A stretch of DNA of 47,500 nucleotides from Citrifermentans bemidjiense Bem (GTDB lineage: Bacteria; Desulfobacterota; Desulfuromonadia; Geobacterales; Geobacteraceae). Location of the stretch: the NCBI RefSeq assembly GCF_000020725.1, contig NC_011146.1:1127501-1175000 (forward strand), in the 5' to 3' direction. Below, piece by piece: positions 9,659 to 18,213 of this stretch. Made by a program: the position numbers and the translations under genes. Under the pieces are notes generated by a model. It was given only the letters and a program-made list of their open reading frames with translations. It did no database searches and was not told the origin of the DNA. Position 1 is the first letter of the stretch; every line of letters begins with the position of its first letter.

Positions 9659-10591
9659 GTGAGGCACCTGTTGCAGGATAAGGAAAAAAAGATCAAGGTC
9701 ATCGTCCTTGGAGGCCCCACCGGTTCCGGCAAGAGCGACCTCGCGGTGAAGCTGGCGGAAGAGATCGGCGGAGAAATCGTCAATGCGGACTCGATGCAGG
9801 TCTATCGCAGGCTCGATATCGGGACGGCGAAGCCCTCCGCTGCAGACCTGGCCCGCGTCCCCCACCACCTGATCGATATTCTCGATCCGAATGAGGATTT
9901 CACCGCCTCGGATTTCAGGCGCGAGGCCACCGCAGCCATCGCCGACATCGAGCGCAGAGGGAAAAGGGCCATTGTCGTCGGCGGGACCGGGCTGTACATT
10001 CGCGCGCTGCTATACGGCTTGGTGGACTCTCCCACAGGTGACCCGGAATTGCGCCGGCAGTTCGATGACGTGCCGGGCGAGGAACTGCTGAGGCGTCTGT
10101 CGCTGGTCGACCCGGAGACTGCGGCGCGCCTGCACCCAAACGACAGGGTTCGCCTGATAAGGGCGCTGGAGGTGTACACGCAGACCGGGCGCCCGGTTTC
10201 GGCTTTCCGCTCGGAACATGCCTTCTCCGATGTTCACTACCAAGTGCTCAAAATGGCGATCCGGGTGGAGCGGCAGGAACTGTACCGCCGCATAGACCTC
10301 AGGGTTGAGAAAATGCTCGAGGATGGGCTGGTCGAAGAGGTTCGCTTGCTGCTGGCTGCGGGGTACGGGCATGAGTTGAAAGCTTTGCGCTCAATCGGCT
10401 ATAAGGAAATAACCGCTTATCTGGCAGGGGAAATGACGCTGGATGAAGCAGTTACCCTCATAAAAAGAGACACGAGGCGCTACGCCAAACGGCAGATGAC
10501 ATGGTTCGGCAAGGAAAATGATATTTATTGGCTTGAATATCCCGGAAGTTTTGCTACTATCCTTGGACATGTGATTGAATTTCTTGCGTAA
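9659..10591 (+). CDS. miaA: tRNA dimethylallyltransferase MiaA
   Basis: Transfers the dimethylallyl group to A37 of tRNAs that read UNN codons. 310 residues. P-loop GPTGSGKS near 19-26, the conserved DSMQVYRRLDIGTAKPS, PHHLIDI, the GGTGLYIRALLYG segment that lines the tRNA/DMAPP channel, and RYAKRQMTWF near the C-terminus are all present. The start is uncertain: GTG at 9659, or TTG at 9671, which has GAGG seven bases upstream; the first residues before KIKVIVLGG are not conserved. It follows mutL after 22 nt and precedes hfq by 12 nt, the classical mutL-miaA-hfq order. Confidence 0.96.
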   Translation: MRHLLQDKEKKIKVIVLGGPTGSGKSDLAVKLAEEIGGEIVNADSMQVYRRLDIGTAKPSAADLARVPHHLIDILDPNEDFTASDFRREATAAIADIERRGKRAIVVGGTGLYIRALLYGLVDSPTGDPELRRQFDDVPGEELLRRLSLVDPETAARLHPNDRVRLIRALEVYTQTGRPVSAFRSEHAFSDVHYQVLKMAIRVERQELYRRIDLRVEKMLEDGLVEEVRLLLAAGYGHELKALRSIGYKEITAYLAGEMTLDEAVTLIKRDTRRYAKRQMTWFGKENDIYWLEYPGSFATILGHVIEFLA

Positions 10592-10603
10592 GGGAGCGGA
10601 ATC

Positions 10604-10828
10604 ATGCCGAAAACGCCTTTTAACATCCAGGACCAATATCTGAATCAGTCTCGTAAGGAACGCGTAAAGGTTTTGGTGCAATTAATGTCCGGTGAGAAGC
10701 TTGAAGGGCACATCAAATCCTTCGACAATTTTTCCGTTCTTATGGAAGTTCACGGCGATATCCTCATTTATAAACATGCTATCTGCAGCATCACCTCAGT
10801 AGATGGCGTGTTCCGTCTACATCAGTAA
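10604..10828 (+). CDS. hfq: RNA chaperone Hfq
   Basis: A 74-residue Sm-like protein that helps small RNAs pair with mRNAs. Sm1 motif: IQDQYLNQSRKERVKVLVQL and GEKLEGHIKSFDNFSVLM; Sm2 motif: LIYKHAICSI with the conserved YKHA. Gln and Asn of the proximal RNA site (IQDQYLNQ) and the lateral rim Arg/Lys (RKER) are kept. The C-terminal tail is very short (about seven residues), as in many Desulfuromonadia. Twelve nt after miaA with AAGGGAGCG before the ATG. The operon then ends at the terminator at 10921. Presence of Hfq makes trans-acting sRNAs likely in this organism. Confidence 0.97.
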   Translation: MPKTPFNIQDQYLNQSRKERVKVLVQLMSGEKLEGHIKSFDNFSVLMEVHGDILIYKHAICSITSVDGVFRLHQ

Positions 10829-10920
10829 TTATTCAGCCAACTTCATCGCTATATCCAGTCCGCTACGGATAAAATACTTTCCAAAGCAGCCATGGGTTAG
10901 CGGGAAACCTCTCCATCCTC

Positions 10921-10951
10921 AGCCGGCTCCAAAGAGCCGGCTGCCTTTTTT
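10921..10951 (+). terminator. Terminator after hfq
   Basis: AGCCGGCTC / GAGCCGGCT forms a perfect 9-bp stem with a 3-4-base loop (10921-10942), followed by GCC and six Ts (10946-10951). It closes the mutL-miaA-hfq transcript. The 140 nt from here to the next gene hold no ORF. Confidence 0.9.
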
Positions 10952-11097
10952 ATCTATTGCCAAAATCCTCCTTCTCCTCATATGATTGCTGCTTGTGTCT
11001 GGAAGAGTGCCCGACGCCACAGCGCTGTCGCAATCGGATTCTTACGCAGCCGGTATAGCAGGGCGCTTGCCAAAGGGACGCGAAGAGGAGGAAGTGG

Positions 11098-12396
11098 ATG
11101 TCAGGCCTTATTGTCGACAGGGTGATGCCGGGAAGCATCGCCGATGAACTTGAGATCGAGCCGGGAGATCGGCTCATATCGGTGAACGGGCACCCGCTGC
11201 GCGACGTCATTGATTACAACTACTATTCGGCGGACGACCTGCTCGATCTCGAACTCGAAAAGGGGGACGGCGAGCTTTGGGAACTGGAGGTGGAGCGGGA
11301 GGAAGGTGAACCGCTGGGCCTCTCCTTCGAGGCTCCTCTTCCGGCGCGCTGTGGCAACAACTGCGTCTTCTGCTTCGTACACCAGCTCCCCAAGGGGCTG
11401 CGCGGCCCGCTCTACGTCAAGGACGAGGATTACCGGCTCTCCTTTCTCTACGGAAATTACGTGACGCTGGCCAACATCGGCCGTGCCGAGCTGGACCGGA
11501 TCAAGGAGCAGCGCCTGTCGCCGCTCTACATCTCGGTTCACGCCACCGAGCCTAAATTAAGGGAGGAGTTGCTGGGCAAAAGCGGCATCCTCCCCATACT
11601 CGACGTCATGAAGGAACTGGCCGAGGCGCGGATAACCATGCATACCCAGGTGGTGCTCTGCCCAGGATGGAACGATGGGGAGGCATTTGCCCGTACCGTC
11701 GAGGATCTGGCGTCGATGTATCCGGCGGTAGCCTCGCTGGCGGTGGTTCCGGTGGGGCTCACCGAGCACCGGAAGCATCTTCCGCCGCTTGCCCCGTTGA
11801 CCAGAGAGTTCGCAGCCTCCTTCATCGAGGAATGGAGCGGCAAGGCGCGGCTTCTTGAAGAGAGGCTCGGAGAGCCATTTCTGTTTCTCGCCGACGAGTT
11901 TTATATCAAGGGGGAGATTCCCTTCCCATCCTTGGAGAGCTACGGCGATCTGCCACAGTTGGAAAACGGCGTAGGAATGATCCCTCTCTTTCTGTCGGAG
12001 GCAGAGCAGGTGCTGGAGGACGCCGAACCGGTGCCGGGCGCGCGTGTCACGGTGGTCAGCGGCGAGTCGCCCTACAACTACCTGGCGGGATTTCTGGCGC
12101 AGCTCTCGACAGCGACCGGCGCCTCCGTCGTTGCGGTGGCGGTGAAAAACAGGCTGTTCGGCCCGTCGGTCACTGTGACCGGACTCGTCTGCGGCAGGGA
12201 CATCATTTCCGCGCTTAAGGGCGTAGAACTGGGAGATCTGGTGCTGGTCCCCGACGTCATGCTTAAGGAGGGGGAGGGGGTATTTCTCGACGACCTGACG
12301 GTGGACGACCTGGAGCGGGAGTTGGGGAAGACGGTTCAGGTGGTGGAATCGACCCCCTATGGCATCTATGACGCTTTAGCTGACATGCGGGAGTAG
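11098..12396 (+). CDS. PDZ-radical SAM-like protein, DUF512 family
   Basis: A 432-residue cytoplasmic protein. Residues 1-70 are PDZ-like (GLIVDRVMPGSIADELEIEPGDRLISVNG). A CX3CX2C cluster follows at Cys85, Cys89 and Cys92 (RCGNNCVFCFVHQLPKG), the signature that binds the radical-SAM [4Fe-4S] cluster, with a partial TIM-barrel (YGNYVTLANIG; PLYISVHATEPKLREELLG). The C-terminal DUF512 region runs from about 210 to the end. Homologues are widespread in anaerobes, Firmicutes and cyanobacteria, often annotated 'putative FeS-containing oxidoreductase'; the reaction is unknown to me. Good GAGGAGGAA ribosome-binding site. Single gene with its own terminator at 12427. Confidence 0.9.
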   Translation: MSGLIVDRVMPGSIADELEIEPGDRLISVNGHPLRDVIDYNYYSADDLLDLELEKGDGELWELEVEREEGEPLGLSFEAPLPARCGNNCVFCFVHQLPKGLRGPLYVKDEDYRLSFLYGNYVTLANIGRAELDRIKEQRLSPLYISVHATEPKLREELLGKSGILPILDVMKELAEARITMHTQVVLCPGWNDGEAFARTVEDLASMYPAVASLAVVPVGLTEHRKHLPPLAPLTREFAASFIEEWSGKARLLEERLGEPFLFLADEFYIKGEIPFPSLESYGDLPQLENGVGMIPLFLSEAEQVLEDAEPVPGARVTVVSGESPYNYLAGFLAQLSTATGASVVAVAVKNRLFGPSVTVTGLVCGRDIISALKGVELGDLVLVPDVMLKEGEGVFLDDLTVDDLERELGKTVQVVESTPYGIYDALADMRE

Positions 12397-12426
12397 CGAA
12401 GAAGGTTTGCGGCAGGATTGAAGCGG

Positions 12427-12466
12427 GAAGCCGGCGGGGGGATTGAACCCTCCGCCGGCTTTTTTT
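12427..12466 (+). terminator. Terminator after the DUF512 gene
   Basis: AAGCCGGCGGGGGG / CCCTCCGCCGGCTT forms a long GC stem around a short loop and is followed by seven Ts. It lies between two convergent genes and serves the plus-strand one; the minus-strand gene starts its stop codon right after it. Confidence 0.9.
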
Positions 12467-12467
12467 G

Positions 12468-13562
12468 TTAACGGCTCATGGCGTCGATGGCGTCGAAGTC
12501 GAAGACGCTTTCGGCGGTCGCCTTGATCAGGTTGATCTTCTCATCGTCGTCAGCGGTCATCTTGGAGACGTGCTCGGAGAGGGTTATGAAGACCTCGGCG
12601 GTGTTCTGCAGCGTCCTGATGTAGGGGATATGGCTGTCGTCCAGAATCTTTTGGCTGATGGCGGAGATGGGGGCGATGCCGGGGATCACCAGGCCGGCCA
12701 GCTTCTGCCGGTAGGCGGGGATATTGTAGAGTGCCGATGTGGTAACTATCAATTCGTCGCGGGAACTGGTGGTGATGAGAAGCGTCGAATCCTGCAAGGT
12801 GTCGATGACACGCTGGGAGGATGCTGCGCCTAACTGGATGTTGTGGATGATGCGGTTCTTTCCCTGCTGGTCCCCTTGAAGGGGCAGCTTCAGCAGCTTG
12901 GAAAGGTCGAGCAGGGTCGGGTTCGCCAGGGTGCGGGAGTAGTCGAACGCTCCGGCTACCTGCTGTTGCCGGCTCTCGAAGAAACTGCGCAGAAAGCCCA
13001 GCGTTTCCTCACGCTTGTTCGGCAGGAGCTTGTTCACCAGGACCAGTTTGACGTCCGCTCCCTGCTGCTGGAACAGCGAAAGGTTCAACTGCACCGAGTC
13101 GATGACGCATCCTATCCCGCCGCTTGCCACCATGATGACCGGTGCATCCAGGGTGCGGGCGACCTGTGCGTTGTTGACGCCGACCACGGAGCCGACCCCG
13201 CCGTGACCTGAACCTTCGATGATCAGGAAATCGTTTTTGGCCTCAAGCTCGCGGCACGCCTTCTTGATGCTTTCCAGCGGCGCCTCGGGGTTGATCTCGC
13301 CGGAGAGGTACCTTTTGGTGTATCCCTTGCCGAGCACCACGGGGGACATCAGCGCACGGTCAGCTTCCATCCCGTAGACAGAGGCGATCAGCGCAGCGTC
13401 CATGTCCATCTCGACCCCGTCCAGCATGAAAACCTTGGGCCCTATGGGCTTTATAAATCCGACGCGGGCGTACTTCTTCTTGGCCAGGTGCAGCAAGGAC
13501 AGGCTGATGGTGGTCTTGCCGCAGTGCTGCCCGGTCGCCGCTATGAATATCTTCTTGCACAT
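12468..13562 (-). CDS. BioD-like P-loop ATPase with DRTGG domain
   Basis: A 364-residue soluble protein. Residues 1-210 are a dethiobiotin-synthetase/cobyrinate-synthase-like P-loop NTPase: the loop is ATGQHCGKTT (9-18), with GFIKPIG, DFLIIEGSGHGGVGS and APVIMVASGGIG as further nucleotide-site strands. Residues 210-330 resemble the DRTGG domain found in the N-terminal half of long phosphotransacetylases and in HprK-linked proteins. There is no acetyltransferase domain and the length is complete for the short 'AAA family ATPase' relatives seen in deltaproteobacteria. The substrate is unknown; a role near acetate or cofactor metabolism is only a guess. Transcribed alone, divergent from the amino-acid transporter genes. 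Confidence 0.83.
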   Translation of the reverse strand: MCKKIFIAATGQHCGKTTISLSLLHLAKKKYARVGFIKPIGPKVFMLDGVEMDMDAALIASVYGMEADRALMSPVVLGKGYTKRYLSGEINPEAPLESIKKACRELEAKNDFLIIEGSGHGGVGSVVGVNNAQVARTLDAPVIMVASGGIGCVIDSVQLNLSLFQQQGADVKLVLVNKLLPNKREETLGFLRSFFESRQQQVAGAFDYSRTLANPTLLDLSKLLKLPLQGDQQGKNRIIHNIQLGAASSQRVIDTLQDSTLLITTSSRDELIVTTSALYNIPAYRQKLAGLVIPGIAPISAISQKILDDSHIPYIRTLQNTAEVFITLSEHVSKMTADDDEKINLIKATAESVFDFDAIDAMSR

Positions 13563-13747
13563 TTGCTAAAGCCTCGTCACATCCTCTCAGCTGATAACAA
13601 TTCGACTACCGGCATTATACTGTTTTGGCAAAATGGGGGCAACATGGTATACGGTACCGGGCACATACTGTATCTTCTCGTTCTTTGGCGGCATTTGTGA
13701 CAGTGCAACATCCTGTCAGGCGGTCTGACCGCATCACCAATACCTGC

Positions 13748-13775
13748 TTGACGGTTTTCCCATATTCTGTAATAA
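13748..13775 (+). promoter_or_regulatory. Candidate sigma-70 promoter for the amino-acid ABC operon
   Basis: TTGACG (13748-13753) and TAATAA (13770-13775) are separated by 16 nt and lie about 85 nt upstream of the substrate-binding protein start. It was found by eye. Confidence 0.5.
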
Positions 13776-13859
13776 TCCGCCGGTCCAAACCCCTGTTTGC
13801 CTACATCAAAATTTTCTAAGCCGCACCCCAATAAAACAGGAAAGAAAAGGAGCGTAAAC

Positions 13860-14654
13860 GTGAAAAAGATCTTGGCAATCCTCTCCTCCTTGCTGGTACT
13901 CACGCTGGCCGTTTCGGCTTTTGCCGCGGACGGGTCGTTCAAAAGGGTTAAGAAAGAAGGCACCCTTACCATCGGTCTGGACGATGCCTTCCCCCCCATG
14001 GGTTACCGCAACGATAAAGGCGAACTCGTAGGCTTCGACATCGACGCCGCGGAAGAAGTAGGCAAGCGCCTGGGGATCAAGATCAAGTGGCAGCCGACCG
14101 CCTGGGACGGCGTCATGCACGCGCTCAACTCCAAGAAGTTCGATTGCATCTGGAACGGTATGACCATCACCGACGAGCGCAAGAAGGAAGTTGCCTTCAC
14201 CAAGCCTTACAAGATGGACGGGCAGGTGGCGGTGGTTCGCTTCGGGGAGAAGAAGTTCAAGAAGCTTGCGGACCTGAAAGGGGCCAAGGTAGGGGTCCAG
14301 AAAGGCTCCTCCGCCGTGGAAGCGGTCAAGAAACTCCCGGCAGCACCCGCCGAAGTGCGCGAGTACGAGGACAACCCCAAGGCTCTGCTCGACCTCGAAT
14401 CCAAGCGTCTTGACACGGTAGTCATCGACGACGCCACCGGCCGCGACTTCATCGCCAAGCGCCCCGGCAAGTTCCAGATCATCCCCGGCAACATCACCAA
14501 GGAGCCTTTCGGCGTCGCATTCCGCAAGGATGACGTAGAGCTGCGCGAGGCGGTGCAGAAGACCCTGGACAAGATGGTGAAGGACGGGACCATGGCGAAG
14601 ATCTCCAAGAAATGGTTCGGCGAGGACATCACCAACCCGAAGAAGTGGAAATAG
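13860..14654 (+). CDS. Polar amino-acid ABC transporter, periplasmic binding protein
   Basis: A 264-residue SBP_bac_3 family protein that captures an amino acid in the periplasm. GTG at 13860 is chosen: AAAGGAGCG sits before it and a clean signal peptide (1-23, ending SAFA) follows; the frame extends upstream to 13797 without sense. The family core is clear: GTLTIGLDDAFPPMGYRNDKGELVGFDIDAA is split here into short readable blocks, namely GLDDAFPPMGY and GFDIDAAEEVGKRLG, then FDCIWNGMTITDERKKEVAFT, LKGAKVGVQKGSSA and the C-terminal KMVKDGTMAKISKKWFG. First gene of a three-gene importer. The ligand (Gln, Arg, His or similar) cannot be told from sequence. Confidence 0.95.
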   Translation: MKKILAILSSLLVLTLAVSAFAADGSFKRVKKEGTLTIGLDDAFPPMGYRNDKGELVGFDIDAAEEVGKRLGIKIKWQPTAWDGVMHALNSKKFDCIWNGMTITDERKKEVAFTKPYKMDGQVAVVRFGEKKFKKLADLKGAKVGVQKGSSAVEAVKKLPAAPAEVREYEDNPKALLDLESKRLDTVVIDDATGRDFIAKRPGKFQIIPGNITKEPFGVAFRKDDVELREAVQKTLDKMVKDGTMAKISKKWFGEDITNPKKWK

Positions 14655-14720
14655 ACAGAACTATCCCCTCCCCGGGCAACGGGGAGGGGAACCGTTACAG
14701 CCAATAATTCAGGTGTGCCG

Positions 14721-15740
14721 ATGAGACTTTTCCCCGGCAGGATCTCGAAGAAAACGATCCTGCTTTTTTCATGCTTGTTCCTCCTCCTGGTCCAGACCTG
14801 CTACGCCACGGACTACGACCAGATATTCAGCGACGCCAACGACGCGATGGGAAGCGGAGATCTCCCTGCCGCCATCGCCATCCTGCAGAAGGTCAAGCCG
14901 GACCAGGGCGACGACAGCGGCGCCTTCGTCAGGAGCCGGATGCAGATAGCGAGGCTTCAGTTCGCCCTCAAGGACATGAATGCCGCCAGCGCCAGCGCGA
15001 ACGAGGTCCTTGCCCTCTACCCCGACAACAGCGAGGCGCTCAACTTCATCGCATCGGTCAAAAAGGAACAGAAGCCGCGCTACGTAGTCTTCATGGAGGA
15101 TTGTCTCCGCTTCCTGCCGCAGCTCTTGAAGGGGGCGGTGATGACCATCACCCTGGTGGTCTGCATCATCGTGATCTCCCCCTTGGGCGGCCTGCTGATA
15201 GCTTTAGGGCGCATCAGCACCTTTAAGCCTGTCTCCGGACTCTGCTGGCTCTTCATCTGGCTCTTCCGAGGCACTCCGCTTCTGCTGCAGCTCTTCTTCA
15301 TCTACTACGGCCTTCCGTCTCTGGGCATCACCTTCAAACCCTTCACCGCCGCCATCCTGGGGCTGGGCCTCAATTACTCCGCTTACCTGGGCGAGATCAT
15401 CCGCGGCGGCATTCAGAGCATAGAGCACGGGCAGATGGAAGCCGCCAAGGCGATCGGCATGAGCTACTGGCAGGCGATGCGCCGGGTGGTCATCCCACAG
15501 ACCTACAAGCGGTTGATGCCTCCCATAGGCAACGAGTTCATAGCGCTCATCAAGGACACCGCGCTGGTCTCCACCATCGCCATGGTCGAACTGATGCGTT
15601 CCGCCGACCAGATGTTCAACGCCTATTTCAACGTGACGGCGCTGATTCTGGCCGCGTTCATCTACCTCCTCTTCACCACCATCTTCACCTTCATATTCGA
15701 GAAGATCGAGATCAGGGCCGGCATCTATGAAAACCGCTAA
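14721..15740 (+). CDS. Amino-acid ABC permease with N-terminal periplasmic TPR-like domain
   Basis: A 339-residue inner-membrane permease of the HisM/GlnP family. The C-terminal part (about 135-330) is a normal BPD_transp_1 domain with five or so membrane helices, the GTPLLLQLFFIYYGLP motif and the EAA loop (EAAKAIGMSYWQAMRRVVIPQ region) that docks the ATPase. In front is an unusual segment: a hydrophobic signal/anchor helix (12-29) and about 90 residues of helical repeat (31-118; NDAMGSGDLPAAIAILQKV and MNAASASANEVLALYPDNSEA), typical of a TPR pair. This domain should face the periplasm, where the binding protein docks. Start: ATG 14721, with AGG nearby; GTG at 14715 is also possible. The downstream ATPase gene overlaps by 14 nt. 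Confidence 0.92.
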   Translation: MRLFPGRISKKTILLFSCLFLLLVQTCYATDYDQIFSDANDAMGSGDLPAAIAILQKVKPDQGDDSGAFVRSRMQIARLQFALKDMNAASASANEVLALYPDNSEALNFIASVKKEQKPRYVVFMEDCLRFLPQLLKGAVMTITLVVCIIVISPLGGLLIALGRISTFKPVSGLCWLFIWLFRGTPLLLQLFFIYYGLPSLGITFKPFTAAILGLGLNYSAYLGEIIRGGIQSIEHGQMEAAKAIGMSYWQAMRRVVIPQTYKRLMPPIGNEFIALIKDTALVSTIAMVELMRSADQMFNAYFNVTALILAAFIYLLFTTIFTFIFEKIEIRAGIYENR

Positions 15741-16506
15741 CCAACCGCTTCTAAGCCTCAAAGGGATCACCAAGCGCTTCGGCGCGCTGACCGCGGTAAA
15801 CGGCGTCGACCTCGACGTCTGCCCGGGGGAAATCGTGGTCATCATAGGGCCATCCGGATCGGGAAAGTCGACGCTTTTGCGCTCGGTGAACTTCCTGGAG
15901 GAGATCGAGGAAGGGACCATAACCTTCGAAGGGAACGAGATCGGCTACGTGAAGAGCAAGCACGGCCGGCGCCATCTGGACGCTCCCGCGAAGATCTGCG
16001 AGCTTCGCTCCGAGATCGGCATGGTGTTCCAGCACTTCAACCTCTTTCCGCACATGACCGTGCTCGGCAACGTGATGGAGGGGCCGCTCACCGTGCAGAA
16101 GAAGTCCCCCGAAGCTGCCCGCGAGATTGCGCTGGACATGTTGGCTAAGGTGGGGCTTTCCGACAAGCGCGACGTCTACCCGGCGACCCTGTCGGGTGGG
16201 CAGAAGCAGCGCGTCGCCATAGCTCGGGCGCTGGCCATGCGGCCAAAGCTGATGCTTTTCGACGAGCCCACTTCCGCCCTCGACCCCGAGCTGATCGGCG
16301 AGGTGTTCGACACCATCCGGTCGTTGGGCAAGGAGGGGATGACCATGATCATCGTCACCCATCAGATGGGGTTCGCCAAGGAGATGGCGGACCGGGTCAT
16401 CTTCATGGAGAAGGGATCCTTCGTCGCCCAGGGAACCCCCGAAGACTTCTTCAGCAACCAGATGGAGCACGAAAGAATTCAGTCCTTTCTCAACCGTATC
16501 ATGTGA
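15727..16506 (+). CDS. glnQ: Polar amino-acid ABC transporter ATPase (GlnQ type)
   Basis: A 259-residue ATPase that powers the importer above. Walker A GPSGSGKST (41-49), Q-loop VFQHFNLFPHMTV, signature LSGGQKQRVAIARAL, Walker B LMLFDEPTSALDPE and switch His in VTHQMGFA are all intact. It has a slightly longer insertion after the first strand pair (GYVKSKHGRRHLDAPAKI) than E. coli GlnQ. The start codon lies inside the permease gene (14-nt overlap), so translation is coupled. The symbol denotes the family; the substrate is not established. Confidence 0.95.
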   Translation: MKTANQPLLSLKGITKRFGALTAVNGVDLDVCPGEIVVIIGPSGSGKSTLLRSVNFLEEIEEGTITFEGNEIGYVKSKHGRRHLDAPAKICELRSEIGMVFQHFNLFPHMTVLGNVMEGPLTVQKKSPEAAREIALDMLAKVGLSDKRDVYPATLSGGQKQRVAIARALAMRPKLMLFDEPTSALDPELIGEVFDTIRSLGKEGMTMIIVTHQMGFAKEMADRVIFMEKGSFVAQGTPEDFFSNQMEHERIQSFLNRIM

Positions 16507-16514
16507 TGGAAAAT

Positions 16515-16533
16515 CGGGGCGCCAGCCGCCCCG
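16515..16533 (+). terminator. Possible weak terminator after the ABC operon
   Basis: CGGGGCG / CGCCCCG, a perfect 7-bp stem with a 5-base loop, stands 9 nt after the stop of the ATPase gene. A C-run and then only four Ts follow, so termination may be weak. Confidence 0.4.
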
Positions 16534-16564
16534 TCCCCCCCTTTTACCGCGTTTCCCCTCCCGT

Positions 16565-16592
16565 TCGACAACTCCTTGCCCCGTGATACAAT
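16565..16592 (+). promoter_or_regulatory. Candidate promoter for the BON-domain gene
   Basis: TCGACA (16565-16570) and TACAAT (16587-16592) with a 16-nt spacer lie about 115 nt before the BON gene start. Moderate match to sigma-70. Confidence 0.4.
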
Positions 16593-16706
16593 CTAATTCG
16601 TTTGCTCCTTGGCTTCGTTAATGTGTTTTGTTCCCACCCCAACACCAGTGAAACCAGCAGATTGCGAGCCGCTGTTTGCTAATTAAGACACGAAAGGGGG
16701 ATCATC

Positions 16707-17429
16707 ATGATAAGAGAAGACGAGGTCGTCGGCACCATCCGCGCCGCATTAGAGCGCGAGCCGAGGGTGAACCTGCACAACCATCCCATTGAACTCAGCT
16801 TCGCTGACGGCGTGGTCACCATCTCAGGCGAAGTCGGTGGTATTGCCGCCAAGAAGATCGCGCTCACGATAGCCGCGAAGCCTTCCCCTGTCTCCGGCAT
16901 CGTCGACCGGCTGCGGGTTGAACCTTCGGAGCCGATGGAGGACGGCGCTATTCGCGATCATGTCTGCAACGCCCTCACCAGCGAGCCCGCCTTCCTGTCG
17001 TACTCGGTCAGAGCGCTGGTTAAGCAGGCTATGGAGCCGGTCCGGTCGGTTCAGGAGGAGCGCTACTTCGAGGTGGAGGTTGATAACGGCGTAGTGGTGC
17101 TTAACGGCGTCGCCGAGAGCATCTCCCACAAGCGCCTAGCGGGGGTTCTTAGCTGGTGGGTTCCCGGTAGCCGCGATGTGGTCAACGGGATTGACCTCTT
17201 CTCCAACGCCGAAGAGCAGGATGAAGAGCTGGTCGACCTGATCCGGATCGTGCTCGAGAAGGATCCGCTGGTGAACGCGTCGCAGATAACGGTCCATAGC
17301 CGGGACGGGGTCGTCACAATCGAAGGGACGGTGCCGACCCCGAACAATAAGAGGGCGGCGGAGTCGGACGTGTGGTACGTGCTGGGGGTGAACGAGGTGG
17401 TCAACAAGCTGGTCTTGACTGGGCTATGA
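16707..17429 (+). CDS. Triple BON-domain protein
   Basis: A 240-residue protein made of three BON repeats: about 5-72 (ELSFADGVVTISGEVGGIAAKK), 80-165 (FEVEVDNGVVVLNGVAESIS) and 172-240 (ITVHSRDGVVTIEGTVPTPNNK). BON domains bind phospholipid or act as protein modules in envelope and stress proteins (OsmY, Kbp). There is no signal peptide, so this one should be cytoplasmic, unlike OsmY. Tryptophan-rich VLSWWVPGSRDVVNGI in the middle repeat is typical of a BON subgroup also found in hyperosmotic-stress proteins. AAAGGGGG precedes the ATG. The stop overlaps the next gene start (ATGA), linking it to an HTH/Zn-ribbon regulator. Confidence 0.9.
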   Translation: MIREDEVVGTIRAALEREPRVNLHNHPIELSFADGVVTISGEVGGIAAKKIALTIAAKPSPVSGIVDRLRVEPSEPMEDGAIRDHVCNALTSEPAFLSYSVRALVKQAMEPVRSVQEERYFEVEVDNGVVVLNGVAESISHKRLAGVLSWWVPGSRDVVNGIDLFSNAEEQDEELVDLIRIVLEKDPLVNASQITVHSRDGVVTIEGTVPTPNNKRAAESDVWYVLGVNEVVNKLVLTGL

Positions 17430-17740
17430 GGAGCAGGCCGAAGGAGCCGCGCGTTCCTCCGGACCGGCGCGAGACGGTGCGCCACGAGATCGTTTCGCTT
17501 TTGACCGGCGAGAGCATGACGGCCAGGGAGATTTCAGGGCAGGTGGGGATTGGCGAGAAAGAGGTGCTGGAGCACCTGGGGCACATACGAACCGCACTCC
17601 GAAGCAGGCTAGTGGTGACACCTCCTGCCTGCCTGGAGTGCGGTTTTTCTTTTCGGAAACGGGAGCGGTTGGGAAAGCCCGGACGCTGCCCGGTATGCCG
17701 CAGCGAACGTATCGTCGACCCGTCCTACACCATCGACTAG
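17426..17740 (+). CDS. Predicted HTH/zinc-ribbon transcriptional regulator (COG3357-like)
   Basis: A 104-residue protein. Residues 14-65 form a winged-helix-like HTH (MTAREISGQVGIGEKEVLEHLGHI), followed by a zinc ribbon with Cys69, Cys72, Cys88 and Cys91 (PACLECGF ... GRCPVC). This join of HTH and Zn-ribbon matches the small regulator family known mainly from archaea and some anaerobes. The ATG at 17426 overlaps the BON gene stop and is chosen over an upstream start that would intrude far into the BON gene. Lack of a clear ribosome-binding site suggests coupling. The target is unknown; the BON gene and the convergent rtcB/archease pair are the nearest candidates. Confidence 0.8.
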   Translation: MRSRPKEPRVPPDRRETVRHEIVSLLTGESMTAREISGQVGIGEKEVLEHLGHIRTALRSRLVVTPPACLECGFSFRKRERLGKPGRCPVCRSERIVDPSYTID

Positions 17741-17749
17741 CCTTTTATT

Positions 17750-18181
17750 TCAGACATCCAAGACCACCGTCGCACGCCAACCCTCGTCGGTTTTTTCCAC
17801 CGCGTATCTCAGCATGGTAACTGCCTTAACGTCGGTGTTCATTTCATGCCTTGCCGGATCGATCTCCTCGCCCTGCAGCGTGCCGCGCAACTCGACGCCG
17901 CTCTCTCCCCTCATAATGGTCAGCTCCGCTGGGAGCAGGAGCAGTCTCCTCGCGTCCTTGTAGAAGATCAGTTCGTTCAGGAAATCGAAAAGGAGCATCT
18001 CCTCGTTTTCCTGGGTCAGCTTCACTTCCACCGTTTGCGACCGCCTGATCCCCTCGAGATTTTCCGCCATCACCTGCACGGTCGCCCGTGCAGCATCCCG
18101 GAAGAGTTCCTCCAGGGTCTTAGCCCAGGCATCGAAAGCGACGTCGGCATGGGCTATGTCACCGCGGTATTGATACGGCAT
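17750..18181 (-). CDS. Archease
   Basis: A 143-residue archease, the small protein that speeds turnover of the RNA ligase RtcB. Family landmarks: an N-terminal 'H-AD' motif (DIAHADVAFDAWAKTLEELF), MLLFDFLNELIFYKDARRL in the middle, and the closing DVKAVTML block with the conserved Lys and Asp. The conserved 'KAVTYH' His is replaced (KAVTML). It lies 32 nt downstream of rtcB on the same strand, so the two form one operon. Archease is needed for efficient guanylylation of RtcB in archaea and eukaryotes; the bacterial pairing is known but less studied. It ends 9 nt from the convergent HTH/Zn-ribbon gene. Confidence 0.9.
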   Translation of the reverse strand: MPYQYRGDIAHADVAFDAWAKTLEELFRDAARATVQVMAENLEGIRRSQTVEVKLTQENEEMLLFDFLNELIFYKDARRLLLLPAELTIMRGESGVELRGTLQGEEIDPARHEMNTDVKAVTMLRYAVEKTDEGWRATVVLDV

Positions 18182-18213
18182 CTTTCCCCCTACTGGCCCC
18201 GGTGCTGCAGGGG

